From the NCBI GenBank assembly GCA_000934385.1, contig KN880610.1, positions 1-48,634 of the forward strand: DNA of 48,634 nt. The letters run 5' to 3'. Shown here one piece after another: positions 1-12,033 of the stretch. The position numbers and the translations under genes are program-made. Source of the stretch: Cylindrobasidium torrendii FP15055 ss-10. Its lineage: Eukaryota; Basidiomycota; Agaricomycetes; Agaricales; Physalacriaceae. Position 1 is the first letter of the stretch. Every line of letters begins with the position of its first letter. The notes beneath the pieces were generated by a model. That model was not told the origin of the DNA. It saw nothing but the letters and a program-made list of their open reading frames with translations, and ran no database searches.

Positions 1-124
1 TTAGTATCTTAACTAACTCGATTATCCTTTACTTACCTTGCCTTAGTTTATGGGTAGTGTTTGCCGGTTGCCCGTTTCCCTCGCCAACAACGCCAAGATG
101 CTTGCTGCCCCATCCGCCGCGACG

Positions 125-208
125 CATTATAGTGCATCGAGCGTTCACTATAACGTGCCGCGCGCGCATTATAATGCGCACCGCGTACATTATAATGCGT
201 ACCGGTCT
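125..208. repeat. Four phased 21-bp repeats with palindromic TATA core
   Basis: Four copies of a 21-bp unit begin at 125, 146, 167 and 188, with exactly 21 bp between starts. Each opens with CAYTATAAYG or a close variant and continues with a GC-rich spacer ending near ACCGCG. The third copy contains a perfect 16-bp palindrome, GCGCATTATAATGCGC, and the fourth is almost palindromic. Looser relatives (CTTTAT or CATTAT followed by GTACC or ACGATCC) continue to about 292 with irregular spacing. The function is unknown. Confidence 0.8.
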
Positions 209-847
209 CCTTTATTTGTACCACGATCCCTTTATAGAGTATTACGATCCGGCCTCGCATTATGTATATCGTCTACCTTTATATGTACCACAGACTCGAT
301 ATAAACCTATATAATGAATTCAATTATTCTGTGATGGTGTTGATAGAGTCACGCGCACTGGAGTCAAATGTGTTGGGTGCTGCACATTGAGGAAGGACGC
401 CACGAGCGAGCGCGTTTCAACCTTTAGACCAGTGAGACCAGACAACAGCTTAAATTACGGACCGAGGTGAACCAATGATTTATTACCAAAAGCAGGTCAG
501 TACATTCATCGGGGGCTGTGGCCGGATGCATACATGGCTTGTGCAATACATACAAAAACAATTGAGACGCTTCAACACATCTAATTCCAGGCTTCGTCGA
601 CTGTCAGCTGCTCAAAGGGTCCAGAGGCGTTGCCTTTGTTGAAGTGACAGTCCACCTGCATGCAGCGGAGCATGTCAATGTATCATGCAACAACCCTCAA
701 GCTCAAAAGGCTAAGCTCTGCAGCGAGGTCATGAGTATCCCAGAAAATTTCGTTAATTCTATCGAGCATTTCTACTTTCTATTAAAAAGTGTACTAAGCT
801 TCTATATCGTACCCCAACAAGAAAATCCACCAGCGCACTGCGTCGGT
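209..847. other. Flank downstream of the desaturase, no gene seen
   Basis: This AT-rich stretch holds decayed relatives of the 21-bp repeat up to about 292. The rest is presumably 3' untranslated and intergenic DNA of the minus-strand desaturase. No ORF here has recognisable protein features. Confidence 0.5.
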
Positions 848-2555
848 TTACTTCTCGTTCATCTCCACGCCCGAATCAGAGACACCGGTGTCGTTAAACG
901 CAGGACGCATGGAGGCAAGGCCATACGCGTTCTTGTAGAACACAACATCGCCCTCATCCTCAACGAAACGACACGCTTTGAAGACGCGGTAGACCTCGCT
1001 CCATCCACCTGGGTTGCCGTCGAGCACGGTCATACCGCCAGAGCGGAGCTTGGCCTTGAGCGCATCGCTAGCCTCCCATCTAGAATGAGAGTAAGTGAAT
1101 CGGTCAGTATGAGTACAAGGAGGACGAACGCAGAGTAGTGAGGAATCTTGCTGGAAACATGGTGCAAGATGTGCGTCTCGGAGATTCCGTGGGTGGCAAA
1201 AGCACCTAACCATGCGCCAATTGGGCCAAGATCCCCAAGAAGACTACGGTCGAGCGTGGAGAGAGCGCCTCGCGGGAAGGTGAACTCTGCAGCACGGTAG
1301 TGGGGCAGGAGAGGGTCGGTGTGCTGAAGGAATGTAATGAGGACAAGCCAGTGGTTGACCCTGAGAAGAAATGAGCAACCAACGTTGCGGCATGGTGAAG
1401 GCGTACCAAAGATACGGGATGAGATAGACGCGAGTGACGGTGGCGAGGTCCCAGTGAATGATGCTAGCAATGATCGCGGCAGCCCAAATCAAGACGCCCA
1501 CGTCTGAGATGACGATCTGCATGTACTGCTTTGGTGTGAACAGGACAGCAGTCGGGTTGAAGTCTGTATATGGTAAGCCGGCATTTGCGGAGGGTAAAGT
1601 ATAAAGTACGAACGGTTGGTGATGAACTTGGGGTAGCGCTTCTGGCCCGACGCGTTGCGGATGAGATAAAGTGGCCATCCAGCGATCTATGCAGTACTTA
1701 TCAGCAACATATTAGATGGCAGCAGTACAACCACGCACCAGATAACCAAAGGAACCAATGACAGCACCAATGGGCGAGTCGCCAAGGGCCTCGTAAAGCT
1801 CCCTCTTAATCTCTTCAGAAACGCGCGCGCCAAGCAGATCCTCCTTGGAGGTGTCGAGCGGCTTGAGACCAAGCTGGGAGCGCGTCGACGGCACAAAGAC
1901 CTGATCCTGTTCCATGTGTCCGGTCGATGCGTGATGCTTTCCATGTGTAATTCTCCAGGAGTGGTACGGGACACCAAGTCTGCCGAGAAATCAGCAATGT
2001 TCAGGGGTGATGATGCACGTGCCCCCCAATTTTCGCGGGAGTCCACGGCGGAACGGACGTACGCAGAGTGGAGCACCCAACCGACGGCGTTGTTGACGAA
2101 CTTGGACTCTGAGAATGCCTGGTGACCGCATTCGTGCGCGACGACCCAGAGACCGGTGGCGAAGAGACCGACGAAGAACGTGTACAGAGCCCAAAGCGCG
2201 AACCGGGCGGCAGGGTACAGCGCCGGATGGGGTAGCGCGATGACACTGGGGTCAATGAACGCGTCCAGGTAGTTTGAGAGCTTCCATATGGCGCCAATGA
2301 TCACTACGTCCTGCACACTGTCAACGCGTCAGGACGGTCGTGGCATTGGTTGAGAAGGCGACGTACATGTACACCGACGACCGCAGGGCAGATCTCTTTG
2401 TACAGTGAGCGCTGTAGCGCGGTCAGCCACGTATGCGCGCAACGCCATTGGCCCAAATCAACGCACGGAATTGCCGACAACAGGTCCTTGACAGTGAAGT
2501 CGGGCACGAGGTATGTGCCCTGCTCAACGACAGTGTCCGTCGCAGAGTGTTTCAT
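848..2555 (-). CDS. Delta-12 (omega-6) fatty acid desaturase
   Basis: Membrane desaturase expected to insert the delta-12 double bond of linoleate into oleoyl lipids at the endoplasmic reticulum. All three histidine boxes are visible: HECGH (2122-2136), HGKHH within the context VPYHSWRITHGKHHASTGHM (codons at 1931-1945), and HILHH (1159-1173). The N-terminus reads VPDFTVKDLLSAIPAHC once an intron is removed, as is usual for fungal members. The start ATG is at 2553-2555 and the stop TAA at 848-850. One clear intron is 1980-2062, joining VGWVLHSA to LGVPYHSW; several more of similar size are needed, giving about 450 residues, the family's usual length. It is transcribed in the same direction as the kinase gene that lies upstream of it. 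Family assignment is secure; delta-12 rather than delta-15 specificity is inferred from overall resemblance. Confidence 0.92.
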
Positions 2556-2862
2556 TTTTAATCTAGAGAAAGTGGCAAGAACAACGATGGCGGCACCCCC
2601 TCAAGTGATGGTGGTGGTAAAGAACACGGGCAGGAGAGCCCCGCGCCTGGGGCAGGTAAATACTGATCGGGATATTAAATCGCCGCCACAACAATAAAGT
2701 TCGTTGGGGCGAATTTCCCAGAAAATTGGCCTGCGCGCGCGCCTCGACGTGTCCGGGATCGCTCTAGAGGCTTTCTGGACAGTATAATACACAATTTATA
2801 CGGTATACTGATACAAGCATGAACCAATGGTAAGTATTACGATAGTCAGCCGCCTGCCCGCT
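2556..2862. other. Intergenic: desaturase promoter and kinase 3' end
   Basis: About 300 bp separate the desaturase start codon from the kinase stop codon. No ORF of note and no clear TATA box relative to the desaturase start was seen. Confidence 0.4.
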
Positions 2863-4788
2863 TCACCGCAGTACATTCAAACGTTGAGCCAGACCCTCCA
2901 AAAACGCAAATCCGTTCTAAGGACAGCATCAGTAAAACGGACCGACAGTGAGTTGTAAGGATTACTTTTGGGATTGCCCGTGCACTACTCGGACCTCTCT
3001 GCATCACATCCACAAACTCCCTCACCATCTCCCCAAGGATCGCATTATTCTTGGCAGACAGAACTCTCAGGCTCAAGCGAGCAAGCACATCCAACTTCGC
3101 CGGGATGACCTCAGCTGATATCTCAGACGAGCGCAAACTGCAACGTAAATGCATGGCTACTGGGTGGAGGAAGAGGCATACCTCGTAGCCTGAAGGAATA
3201 CGGAAGGGTCCGCCAGTTGTTTATGTAGCGCTTCCAAGAATGCAAAGCCCTCTCGAGTCAGTGTCTTCGAGTAGAGTTGAAGGGTCGTCACAAAATCTGA
3301 TACCACACTCGAAAGCTCCTTGTTGTCGGTTGCCAATCGGGTTCGTTTTGTGAGCTTATCCAACTTTTGCGATTTAGCCACCTTGGGAGAAACATCGTAT
3401 GCATCCTCCGAGCCACTGCTGATGATGATCTGCTCCTCTGAGGATGGGCCTTCCCGTATTTGCTTCGCCGCATTGTCCATATTTTGATTCGCGACATTGG
3501 GATCAACAACAGCTCCGGTCCATTTGTCAAACGAGGAGAGCTTGAGCTTGCATAGGTCTTCGATAATTTTGGCCATGTCCTGGTTCTTGGATGGTGCAAC
3601 CGTTCTTGCTGGTGGTGCGCGAGATACTCGTGGAGCGGGAGGCTATGTGTGAGCATATCAGCGAGGCTTCCACAGTCAAGCGCAAAGACGCACCGGCCAA
3701 ATGAACGCATCACTGCTTCCATACCCGCGACTGACTGCCAACTTCCGGAATGTCTCTCGCCAATGCTTGTAGTTGGGCTGCTCCGCAAATTTCAATCGCC
3801 GACAGTATTTCAAAAATAACATGAACTCGTTGGGGAGGTCCTCGCAGAGCTCTTCGGCAGTCATTCCTCGTTTCGTGCTCTTCAGGAAGTCGTGTTCGGC
3901 GTCGTCTCGTGGAACACCATTTCGTGTCCATGGGAGGCCGTTAGGTGTGAGCATGTGTATGAGCATAAGCGCAAGTGCTTCAAGATCATCGCGGCGGGAT
4001 GGGACTGGATAGCATGTTAGCAAGAGTCGGACACAGTGGGACGGCCTGAACCTTTTCCTCTGCAATGGACGCCGATGGAACTTTGCATCTTCAGCATCTC
4101 ACCAAAAGCGCGACACGCAAGACTCACCTGAACCAGTAGTTTCCGATAAAGTCTCGCTTCTTGGTGGAATCAGGTATGTGTGCGCCCGTCTTGGAGTCGA
4201 TGTAGCGTTTAGAAAAGCCGAAGTCGATCATGAAGAGCGTTGTTTCTTGGCCAGGAGGACCGATGGTAACATTCCCCAGTTGGATATCACGGTGAAGGAT
4301 GCCACGATGATGCATAAATTCGAGACGTTCTATCTGCGAAGTGCTCATAAGAAACAACGAAGGCGGTGATGCTGGACCAGACGCACGATTTGCATAGCAA
4401 TACAGCAGACGCTCCTGAGGTCCATCGTCTCCTGCTTGGATTTCTTGAAGAGTGTATGCAAACTATTTCCCAGTAATGATATTGCGAGATAGTCCAACTC
4501 CTGCTCTTCGCCAGCCGCGTAGAGGATGGGCATACCCTTGCCCCCGCGGAGAAGTGGGTAGAAATTGCGCTCAAATTTGTTGGTGAGGCACTCATGGTCG
4601 ATATCCTGGAGCTTCAGCGCAACCACTTGTTTCGTGTGAAGGTGTTGGGCGCGCCATATTGATCCTGTGCGTACAGATGAGGGAGGAACCTGGCGAGAAA
4701 CAGGCGCAGAAATACCTGAATATCCAGATCCAAGTTCGTCTATCAAAAACCAGTTGGCAATGACCTGCGGGTATTCGTCTGAAGGCAT
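2863..4788 (-). CDS. CK1-like protein kinase with altered catalytic loop
   Basis: Casein-kinase-1-type fold. The start ATG (4786-4788) gives MPSDEYPQVIANWFLIDEL, followed by a divergent glycine-rich loop and the ATP-binding lysine in VVALKLQD. The catalytic loop is HRDIQLGNV, where CK1 normally has HRDIKPDN, so the conserved lysine is replaced by glutamine. The DFG motif is kept (MIDFGFSKRY). Two introns then flank a short exon reading SSIGVHCRGKVPSRRDDLE, matching the CK1 activation region. A C-terminal extension of roughly 200 residues carries a possible SUMO-interacting stretch (EEQIIISSGSED) and ends NGFAFLEGLAQRLNVLR, with the stop TGA at 2863-2865. GFAFLE occurs twice in this tail. Whether the enzyme is active, weak or a pseudokinase cannot be told from sequence. 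Confidence 0.85.
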
Positions 4789-5912
4789 GAGGGATGGTGG
4801 GGCAAAGATGGAGTGAATGTAGTTCGTAGTCAATTGATGAACTTAGAGTGCCATTATCTGTTTGCCCGGCAACGCGTAAGCACGTGCTTAGTGGACGCGA
4901 TCGGCGAAATTGGATTTTCCTTTTAAAGAGCAAAGGCAGAAGATTGAATTCCGTCCATTCATCTGAAAATTGATTCTCCAGCTGGGAAAGATTTGGCCTG
5001 CGAGCCACAAGGCCTGCACTTTAGAGCGCCATGTAAGTGTCTGCTACCTCGCCCGCCCGCTTCCCATCCGAACACCTACCATTTTCTCATCGCTATACCC
5101 CTTCAAGAGAACGCTCATTCCGGACGGGGCTGTCGCTTCACCAGGAACTTTTCACATATCATAAATGAAGCGCTCGAGTATTTGCATCTTGATCTGTGTC
5201 CTGGTCCAATGTCTTCGCCGTTTTATGTGCCTGTTACTACCATTGCCTACCAGTACAGTATTCCATCCTGTGCTGAGGCCCGTTCTGTGATCTCACAAGC
5301 ACCTGACTTAGAAATATACGTGTGGTCTACCACATCCACTAACGTCCGCCGCCGCCGCCAATAACACCGATGAGGCGCAGCAGATTCAGAGCGCCAGAAA
5401 TTTATAGAGCAGGGATCCGGACTGTGGTTATTCTGCCGCGATGCGAGAGTGACACAGTCCGAATGGCAAGTCATCCTTGATACGTGTGCCATGCATGTAT
5501 ATATCATTATCGTATGTTTCCTCAATAGTTAGCAGAGACCTTGTTCACCTTGGCGTCGAACATCAACGGCACAGGCGCGCCGGCGCAGTTTTGTTGAGCG
5601 TGCCTTGCGTAGTTGGATCTCCTTTTTCGTCCTTGCGGCGGTCACGATCGAACGAATCATCACCAATGTGTGACCAACCTCATTATTCCAAGTCCAACTG
5701 TCCAAGTCAATGGCCAAAGTGGCTGGCGGGCTATGTGAGATCCTGACCGCGCATCGCGCCAAGCAGCAGGCTCATGACACCATGCCGGGCGACCTCGTTC
5801 TGTGACCGAGCGACCGAACGGTCGTCATCCACCAGTCATAAGTGAAACCTTGGGCCACCTATAAAGCTAGAACGACTGCGCATACATCCAGACTTTCTTC
5901 TTCCCGCCCACC
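4789..5912. other. Divergent promoter region, possible small gene
   Basis: This 1.1-kb interval separates the minus-strand kinase from the plus-strand fasciclin gene. No recognised protein is encoded. One weak two-exon reading frame on the plus strand (5165-5407) would encode a 62-residue peptide with a hydrophobic N-terminus; it is listed among the findings. The rest is presumably regulatory. Confidence 0.4.
5860..5866 (+). promoter_or_regulatory. TATA box of the fasciclin gene
   Basis: TATAAAG lies about 50 bp before the ATG at 5913 and is followed by a pyrimidine-rich stretch (CTTTCTTCTTCCCGCCCACC) running up to the start codon, a common arrangement in fungal promoters. Confidence 0.5.
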
Positions 5913-7573
5913 ATGTTCAAACCGCTGGTCTGCCTGCCAGCTGTCCTGCTGGTCGCCAATGCCCTCCCGCAGCCGCTCGACATCTTCCTCCCCACTCAGC
6001 AAACCCTCGAGTTCGGATCGAACAGAATCAAGCAGCTCGCTGGCTGGATTGCAAACATCCACCCCGAGTATGACATCCATCCACCCTCTCCGCCTGGTCA
6101 CGGCGACGAGGCCAAGACGATCTGGCACATAATCAGCGATGACCCCAAGTTCGCCGCCTTTCCGAAGTCGTTCACACACAACTCACCTTTGCCAGGTTTT
6201 CGAGATATACGAAGGCCATCAACTTTGCTCATGAGCACGTATTGAACAAACTGAACGATTCATCTGCCGAGTACGCATTCTTTCCAGGCTCGATGCGACT
6301 CTTTCTCACATCATCCAGTATTACCTTTTTCGCCGTCCCAGACAGCGCTCTCGATCACCACCATCACTCTGCAGCTGGGCTCGACCTCGATGCATTTACC
6401 GCAGGTGACCTGGCCACGCTTTCCCTTGACCGGGCGCTTGTCCACGTCGATGAGCTACAGGCTTTGGAGGACGACGATCCTGACAAAGAGAGACGTTACA
6501 AGTTCCTCAAGGGCATCGTGACAGCCATTTTGGAGTACCACACTCTCCCTGAAAACCTCGACATATCCACGCTCGCCGAAGTGTCGACCCTCCCGACAAC
6601 TTTGAGCATTCCATTCTCCCTCGACAAGGATGCGCAACGTGTTCGCATCGAGAGTTCTCTTGTGCCACCCAAGGTCACGTTGAACTTGTACAGCAGGGTG
6701 ATCCTCCCTAACCTCCAGGCAAAGAACGGTGTGTTACAATTCCCGTCTGCGCTGGAACAGTTTTTTTGATTCTGCTTAAAGGCGTGATCCATGTGCTCAA
6801 CCACCCTCTCTTCCCACCACCGACCGTTTTCCGTGGTACTTACAACCTCCCATCCGCGTTCTCATTCTTCGTGGGTAATCTACTCTGTAACTTTGCCTGG
6901 CTTATACTTTCTTCAGTCTTCGGCCATCCAGCGCTCCGGTCTCACAGAAGCCACCGATATCTTGTATCGCTTCGACAGGCCCAGCGACGAGTTCGAGGGT
7001 GCGCGCACTGTGACGGCATTTGTACCCACCAACCATGCTTTTGAGCGACTCCCAAAGAAACTTCAGCTTTTTTTGTTCTCACCTTTCGGCGAACGGGCTT
7101 TGAAGAAGATTCTCCAGTTCCACGTTGTCCCCGATATTGCACTTTTGTCGGACTGGATCCATAATGCCACGGACAAGCAGATCGAGAGCTCCAGCGCGCA
7201 TAAGCTCCTCAACCAGGAAGCAGACGAGACAGTCCTTGGAGAGATCTTTTCTTCCATGTCGGACTATGACATCTTCGATTCGGAAATCGTCGAGAGCGCC
7301 AACTACACGCTTCCGACTGCTCTGAAGGACCACTCCCTCGAAGTCAATGTGATCAAGTACAACGTTTCGCTGCCGTTCCCTGGCCCTCACAAGCCGCACC
7401 ACATCGTCACCAAGCTTTACGCCAACGGACGACGTGTCGCTGTGCCCGATATTCCAGCCATGAATGGAGCAGCTCATGTTATTACCCATATCCTTGACCC
7501 GCGCCAGGGCGAGGAGGCCAACCCATGGGAGGAGTGGGAGGAATGGTTGCCGAAGTGGGCCTCTGAGGATTAG
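5913..7573 (+). CDS. Secreted protein with two fasciclin (FAS1) domains
   Basis: The N-terminus has a signal peptide (MFKPLVCLPAVLLVANALP). Two FAS1 domains follow, fold units often found in surface adhesion proteins. The first includes DDPKFSRYTKAINFA and TFFAVPDSAL and closes with the typical GVIHVLNHPLFPPP. The second begins SSAIQRSGLTEATD, contains TVTAFVPTNHAFERL and LKKILQFHVVPD, and closes GAAHVITHILDP. Three introns were placed by frame: 6149-6195 (47 nt), 6729-6781 (53 nt) and 6871-6916 (46 nt), giving 504 residues. The first intron's donor, GTTCGC, is weak, but it is the only site found that restores the domain sequence. The acidic tail (EEANPWEEWEEWLP) has no membrane segment or GPI signal, so secretion to the wall or medium is likely. 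Its ligand is unknown. Confidence 0.9.
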
Positions 7574-7839
7574 TTTATGATAAATTACCGTGCATTGTAC
7601 AAAGTCATGAATGGACATGTGTAATTTCTATTTTATCTTTGAACATCTGTTCTTTGCAAAGCTTTACGTAACTCGCTGTGAATCACCCAAACATGCACAA
7701 TCTTGAATCGACGTTCGCGCAGGCCTGTGATTGCATCAACCTGACCTCCATCTAACAACTGTGGCGCAGCTCTGCATACCTGTACCCGCGGGGACGGTGG
7801 CATAGTGTTGAACTCTGAGTCTGGCATCGACCATCGTTT

Positions 7840-10800
7840 ATGTCAGACATCCCCCTCTCTGCCCTCCGGAAGAGCAAGAATCGAGCCGGATACTCGCAAC
7901 TCCCCGACAACGACGCCGGTGACGCGGAACGAAACTCCACGGATTCCAACATGCCCTCAGCGGCGCATACCGCGGCTTCGACCTCTGCAGCCCGAAATAA
8001 TTTTCGTAAGATTGGCAAACGACGGAGCGCACACTATCCAGAACCGGACGAGGAAGCCGGATTGCTTGGCGATGACTATGAAGAGGATGAGGATGAAACA
8101 GCGCCAGCGCCAGCAGCGCCAATCGTAGTATGTGGCTCTCAATTCCTATCGGCTTTGCTCATCACTGAGCCAGAGGACGTCGAAGAAGGAAAAGGACAAG
8201 TCTCGCACAGTGCCATTCCGTCCACCAGGTGCGCCATCCAGTATCCCCTCCATCTCGACGCTTAAGCCGTGTAGAGAAGGTCCAGGCGCGTTTCCCTGCA
8301 AACATCATACGAAACCAGAAGTACAATGTCGTGACGTTCCTCCCCATCGTCTTCTACGAACAATTCAAGTTCTTCTTCAACTTGTACTTTCTTCTCGTCG
8401 CGCTGTCCCAGTTTATACCCGCCCTCAAGATTGGTGCGTGCACTGGTTTCATGACCAGACCAACTTATTAAATGTGATGGCCAGGATTTATTGCAACCTA
8501 CATTGCCCCCCTCGCGTTCGTGCTGTTTGTCACGATGGGCAAGGAAGCGTATGACGACTGGAAGCGCTACCAGCGAGACCGCGAGGCCAATTCACAGAAA
8601 TACCTCGTTCTAGAGCCACCCGGCCACGCCTCTGATTCACTGCTCGATACCCACGCAAATACGCGTTCCGTACCTTCATCATCTATACGCGTCGGTGACC
8701 TCGTTCGCCTGGAGAAGAATCAACGCGTCCCGTGCGACATGGTTCTACTACACACTTCGGATTCATCTGGCACCTGCTTCATCCGCACCGACCAACTTGA
8801 CGGAGAAACGGACTGGAAGCTGCGCGTTGCAGTGTCTGAATGTCAGAAGCTCGACGAGAACAACCTCAGCCGCCTAGACGCCGAGGTCTATGCAGACGCA
8901 CCTATCAAGGACATCCACACCTTCATTGGCACCTTCACACTTAACAGACCACAGTCTGTGCCAGTCGAGCCTTCAGGCGTTCCGATGCACACACTCCCGC
9001 CAGCGGTCTCTCCGTTGACTGCAGAGAATGTGCTCTGGGCAAACACTGTATTGGCTGCAGGCACTGCGGTTGGCTTCGTGGTGTATACCGGTCCGGAGAC
9101 GCGTGCGGTCATGAACACCAGCCATCCAGAAACCAAGGTTGGACTGCTGGATCTCGAAATCAATAGGCTAGCCAAGGTGCGCTTCACGGTATGATAGATC
9201 ATCTTCCTGCTGAAGATACATAGATCTTATGCGCCGTGACGTTTGTGTTATCCCTGGTGTTGGTTGCGCTGAACGGTTTCCGTGGGTCCTGGTACATCTA
9301 CGTCTTCCGATTCTTGATTCTATTCTCCTCTATCATTCCTATAAGGTGTGTCAAGCCTCCTGCCAGTCCATCCTTGACTAAGTCTTCGTTAGTCTTCGAG
9401 TTAATTTGGACATGGGCAAGACGTTCTACGCACATCACATTATGAATGACCCGGAGATCCCTGATACTATCGTGCGAACGAGCACACTCCCTGAAGAGCT
9501 AGGTCGCATCGAATATCTTCTCAGCGACAAGACGGGCACCCTCACGCAAAACGAGATGGAGATGAAGAAATTGCATATGGGCACCATGTCATACGGTTTC
9601 GACTCCATGGATGAAGTCGCACACCAGCTGGCCGTTTCGTTCGGTGGCTCCAGTAAGAGAAGTATTAGGCCTACACGATTGTCTACTGACTCGCTACAGC
9701 CCACAACCGCACTGGGTCAGTGACCGGTGCTCAGCTAGCGACTCGTGGAAGACGCGACATGTCCTCAAGAGTTCATGACATAGTTCTAAGCCTAGCGCTG
9801 TGCCACAATGTGAGTGTCTCTATCGGGTGAGGCGCTGCAGTTGCTGAATATTTTATAGGTTACTCCTGTCACAAACGACGATGGAAGCGTTACATACCAA
9901 GCCTCGTCACCCGACGAAGTTGCCATTGTCGCATGGACAGAATCTGTGGGCCTCACGCTTGTGTCTCGTGATCGTACGCACATCACACTGGAGACCCCGA
10001 TGAAGGAGCGCATCACCTACAACGTCCTCGAGTTGTTCCCATTCACCAGCGAGTCCAAGCGAATGGGTATTGTCGTTCAGGATGCGAAGACCGGGGAGAT
10101 TTCCTTCTTACAGAAAGGCGCCGATGTGGTCATGACAAAGATCGTGCAGAAGAATGACTGGCTAGAAGAGGAGACCGCCAACATGGCTCGAGAGGGTCTA
10201 CGCACACTCGTTATGGCGCGCAAGCGGCTCAGCACCAATTCCTACAACGAATTCAAGCAGAAGCACCATGAAGCAAGCATCCGGCTTGACGGACGCAACG
10301 AAGCTATGAGTGCTGTAGTATCCGAATACCTTGAACATGACCTCGAATTGCTTGGCCTTACTGGTGTCGAGGACAAATTGCAGGACGACGTGAAGCTCAC
10401 TCTGGAGTTGCTTCGTAATGCTGGCGTCAAGATTTGGATGTTGACTGGAGACAAGATTGAGACGGCGCGATGCATTGCGATATCCACTAAACTTGTCGCG
10501 AGGAATCAGTACATCCACGAAATCTCGAAATGTGCGTACTAAATGCTCTCTCCAGCGTCTTTCTAATATATGTCTTAGTGAGGACATCGGATGCAGCTCG
10601 CGACCAACTCGAGTTTTTGCAATCCAAGCTTGACTGCTGTCTGGTCATTGATGGAGAGTCATTACAGGTATGTTCCCTTCCCAACTTCGTCGGATTCCTT
10701 CCTCACCTCTGTTAGCTTTGCCTCAACCTGTACAAAAATGAGTTCATCGAAATCACCACAAAGCTGTCTGCTGTAGTAGCCTGCCGCTGTTCTCCTACAC

Positions 10801-11800
10801 AGAAGGCTGATGTCGCGCGCCTCATTCGGAAACATACAGGGAAACGCGTCTGCTGCATTGGAGACGGTGGAAACGACGTGAGCATGATCCAGGCTGCGGA
10901 CGTCGGTGTTGGTATCGTTGGGAAAGAGGGAAAGCAAGCGTCACTCGCGGCCGACTTTTCAGTCACCCAGTTCAGCTACCTCACAAAGCTTCTCCTCTGG
11001 CATGGCCGTAACTCGTATCGCCGTTCAGCCAAACTGGCCCAGTTCGTTATCCACCGTGGACTGATCATTTCGATTATGCAAGCGGTCTTCTCAGCCATCT
11101 TCTACTTTGCGCCTATCGCCCTGTACCAAGGGTGGTTAATGGTCGGTTATGCGACGGTTTACACGATGGCCCCGGTCTTTTCGCTTGTGCTGGATACGGA
11201 TGTGAACGAGGACTTGGCATTGCAATACCCTGAGCTTTACAAGGAACTGACGAAGGTTTGTCGTGGTCCATATATGTGAACTTGGGACTAACACGGCACA
11301 GGGACGCTACTTGTCATTCAAGACCTTCTTCCAATGGTTAATGATCAGTCTCTACCAAGGCGCGGCCATTATGATTATGTCGCTCGTTCTGTTCGAGGAC
11401 GAGTTTCTGCACATTGTGTCCATTTCTTTCACGGCGCTCATCCTGAACGAACTCCTCATGGTAGCATTGGAAATCACCACTTGGTACGTTCAGCATACTC
11501 TAGCGAACAGACACAGTCGCTCATTTACGTTAGGCATTTATACATGGCCGTTTCTGAGATCGCGACCCTCTTCTTATATGTCGTTAGTATTGCTTTCCTA
11601 CCGGAATACTTTGGTCAGTCGTCTTGTCCCCGTCATGCCCCTCATCTGCTAATGGATTTCGATTAGATATATCATTCGTGGTTACGCTGGAATTTGCATG
11701 GAAGGTCGCGGTCATTGTAGCCATTAGTGCATTGCCGTTGTGGATCATCAAGCTAGTGAAGAGTAGAGTTGCACCTGCTGCGTATAGCAAGCTACTGTAG
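7840..11800 (+). CDS. NEO1: Neo1-type P4-ATPase, phospholipid flippase
   Basis: P4-type ATPase that should move aminophospholipids to the cytosolic leaflet of Golgi or endosomal membranes. After an acidic N-terminus, [18 protein letters not shown] opens the conserved core. Diagnostic motifs are [12 protein letters not shown] in the actuator domain, PISLRV in helix M4 (restored across an intron near 9345-9392), the phosphorylation site [10 protein letters not shown] (9526-9540), and the hinge [11 protein letters not shown] near 10860. The DGETDWKLR wording and a body of about 1,050 residues fit the Neo1/ATP9 branch rather than Drs2 or Dnf, which are longer. Neo1-branch enzymes in yeast work without a Cdc50 partner. 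The last exons encode the C-terminal helices, ending [21 protein letters not shown] dozen or more short introns are required; some boundaries are approximate. Confidence 0.9.
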
Positions 11801-12033
11801 CGTGGATTTCATTTATTATTATTAGCGGTACTATTGGATTTAGTCAAGGACACTGGACAGAGATAGATTGCATGAAGTGGTGCCCCAGTTAGACGTCTTG
11901 CGTTGGAGGAATGCCGTGATGAGACGTTCGCATTTGGGTATCATCCTATCTGTTCGTGTGGAGTATACACTGGTAGTGAATGCTAGAGGAAAGACAGTGG
12001 CTTCTGCGGTCCAACCAGCGCGTGCAGCTTTGC

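Noticed and set aside
644..1138. Plus-strand ORF over the desaturase 3' end
   Set aside because: It is antisense to the last exons of the desaturase, which carry the third histidine box.
4789..4833. Longer N-terminus for the kinase (MTTNYIHS...)
   Set aside because: The codon at 4833 is TTG, not ATG, in a eukaryotic gene; the ATG at 4788 fits the family start.
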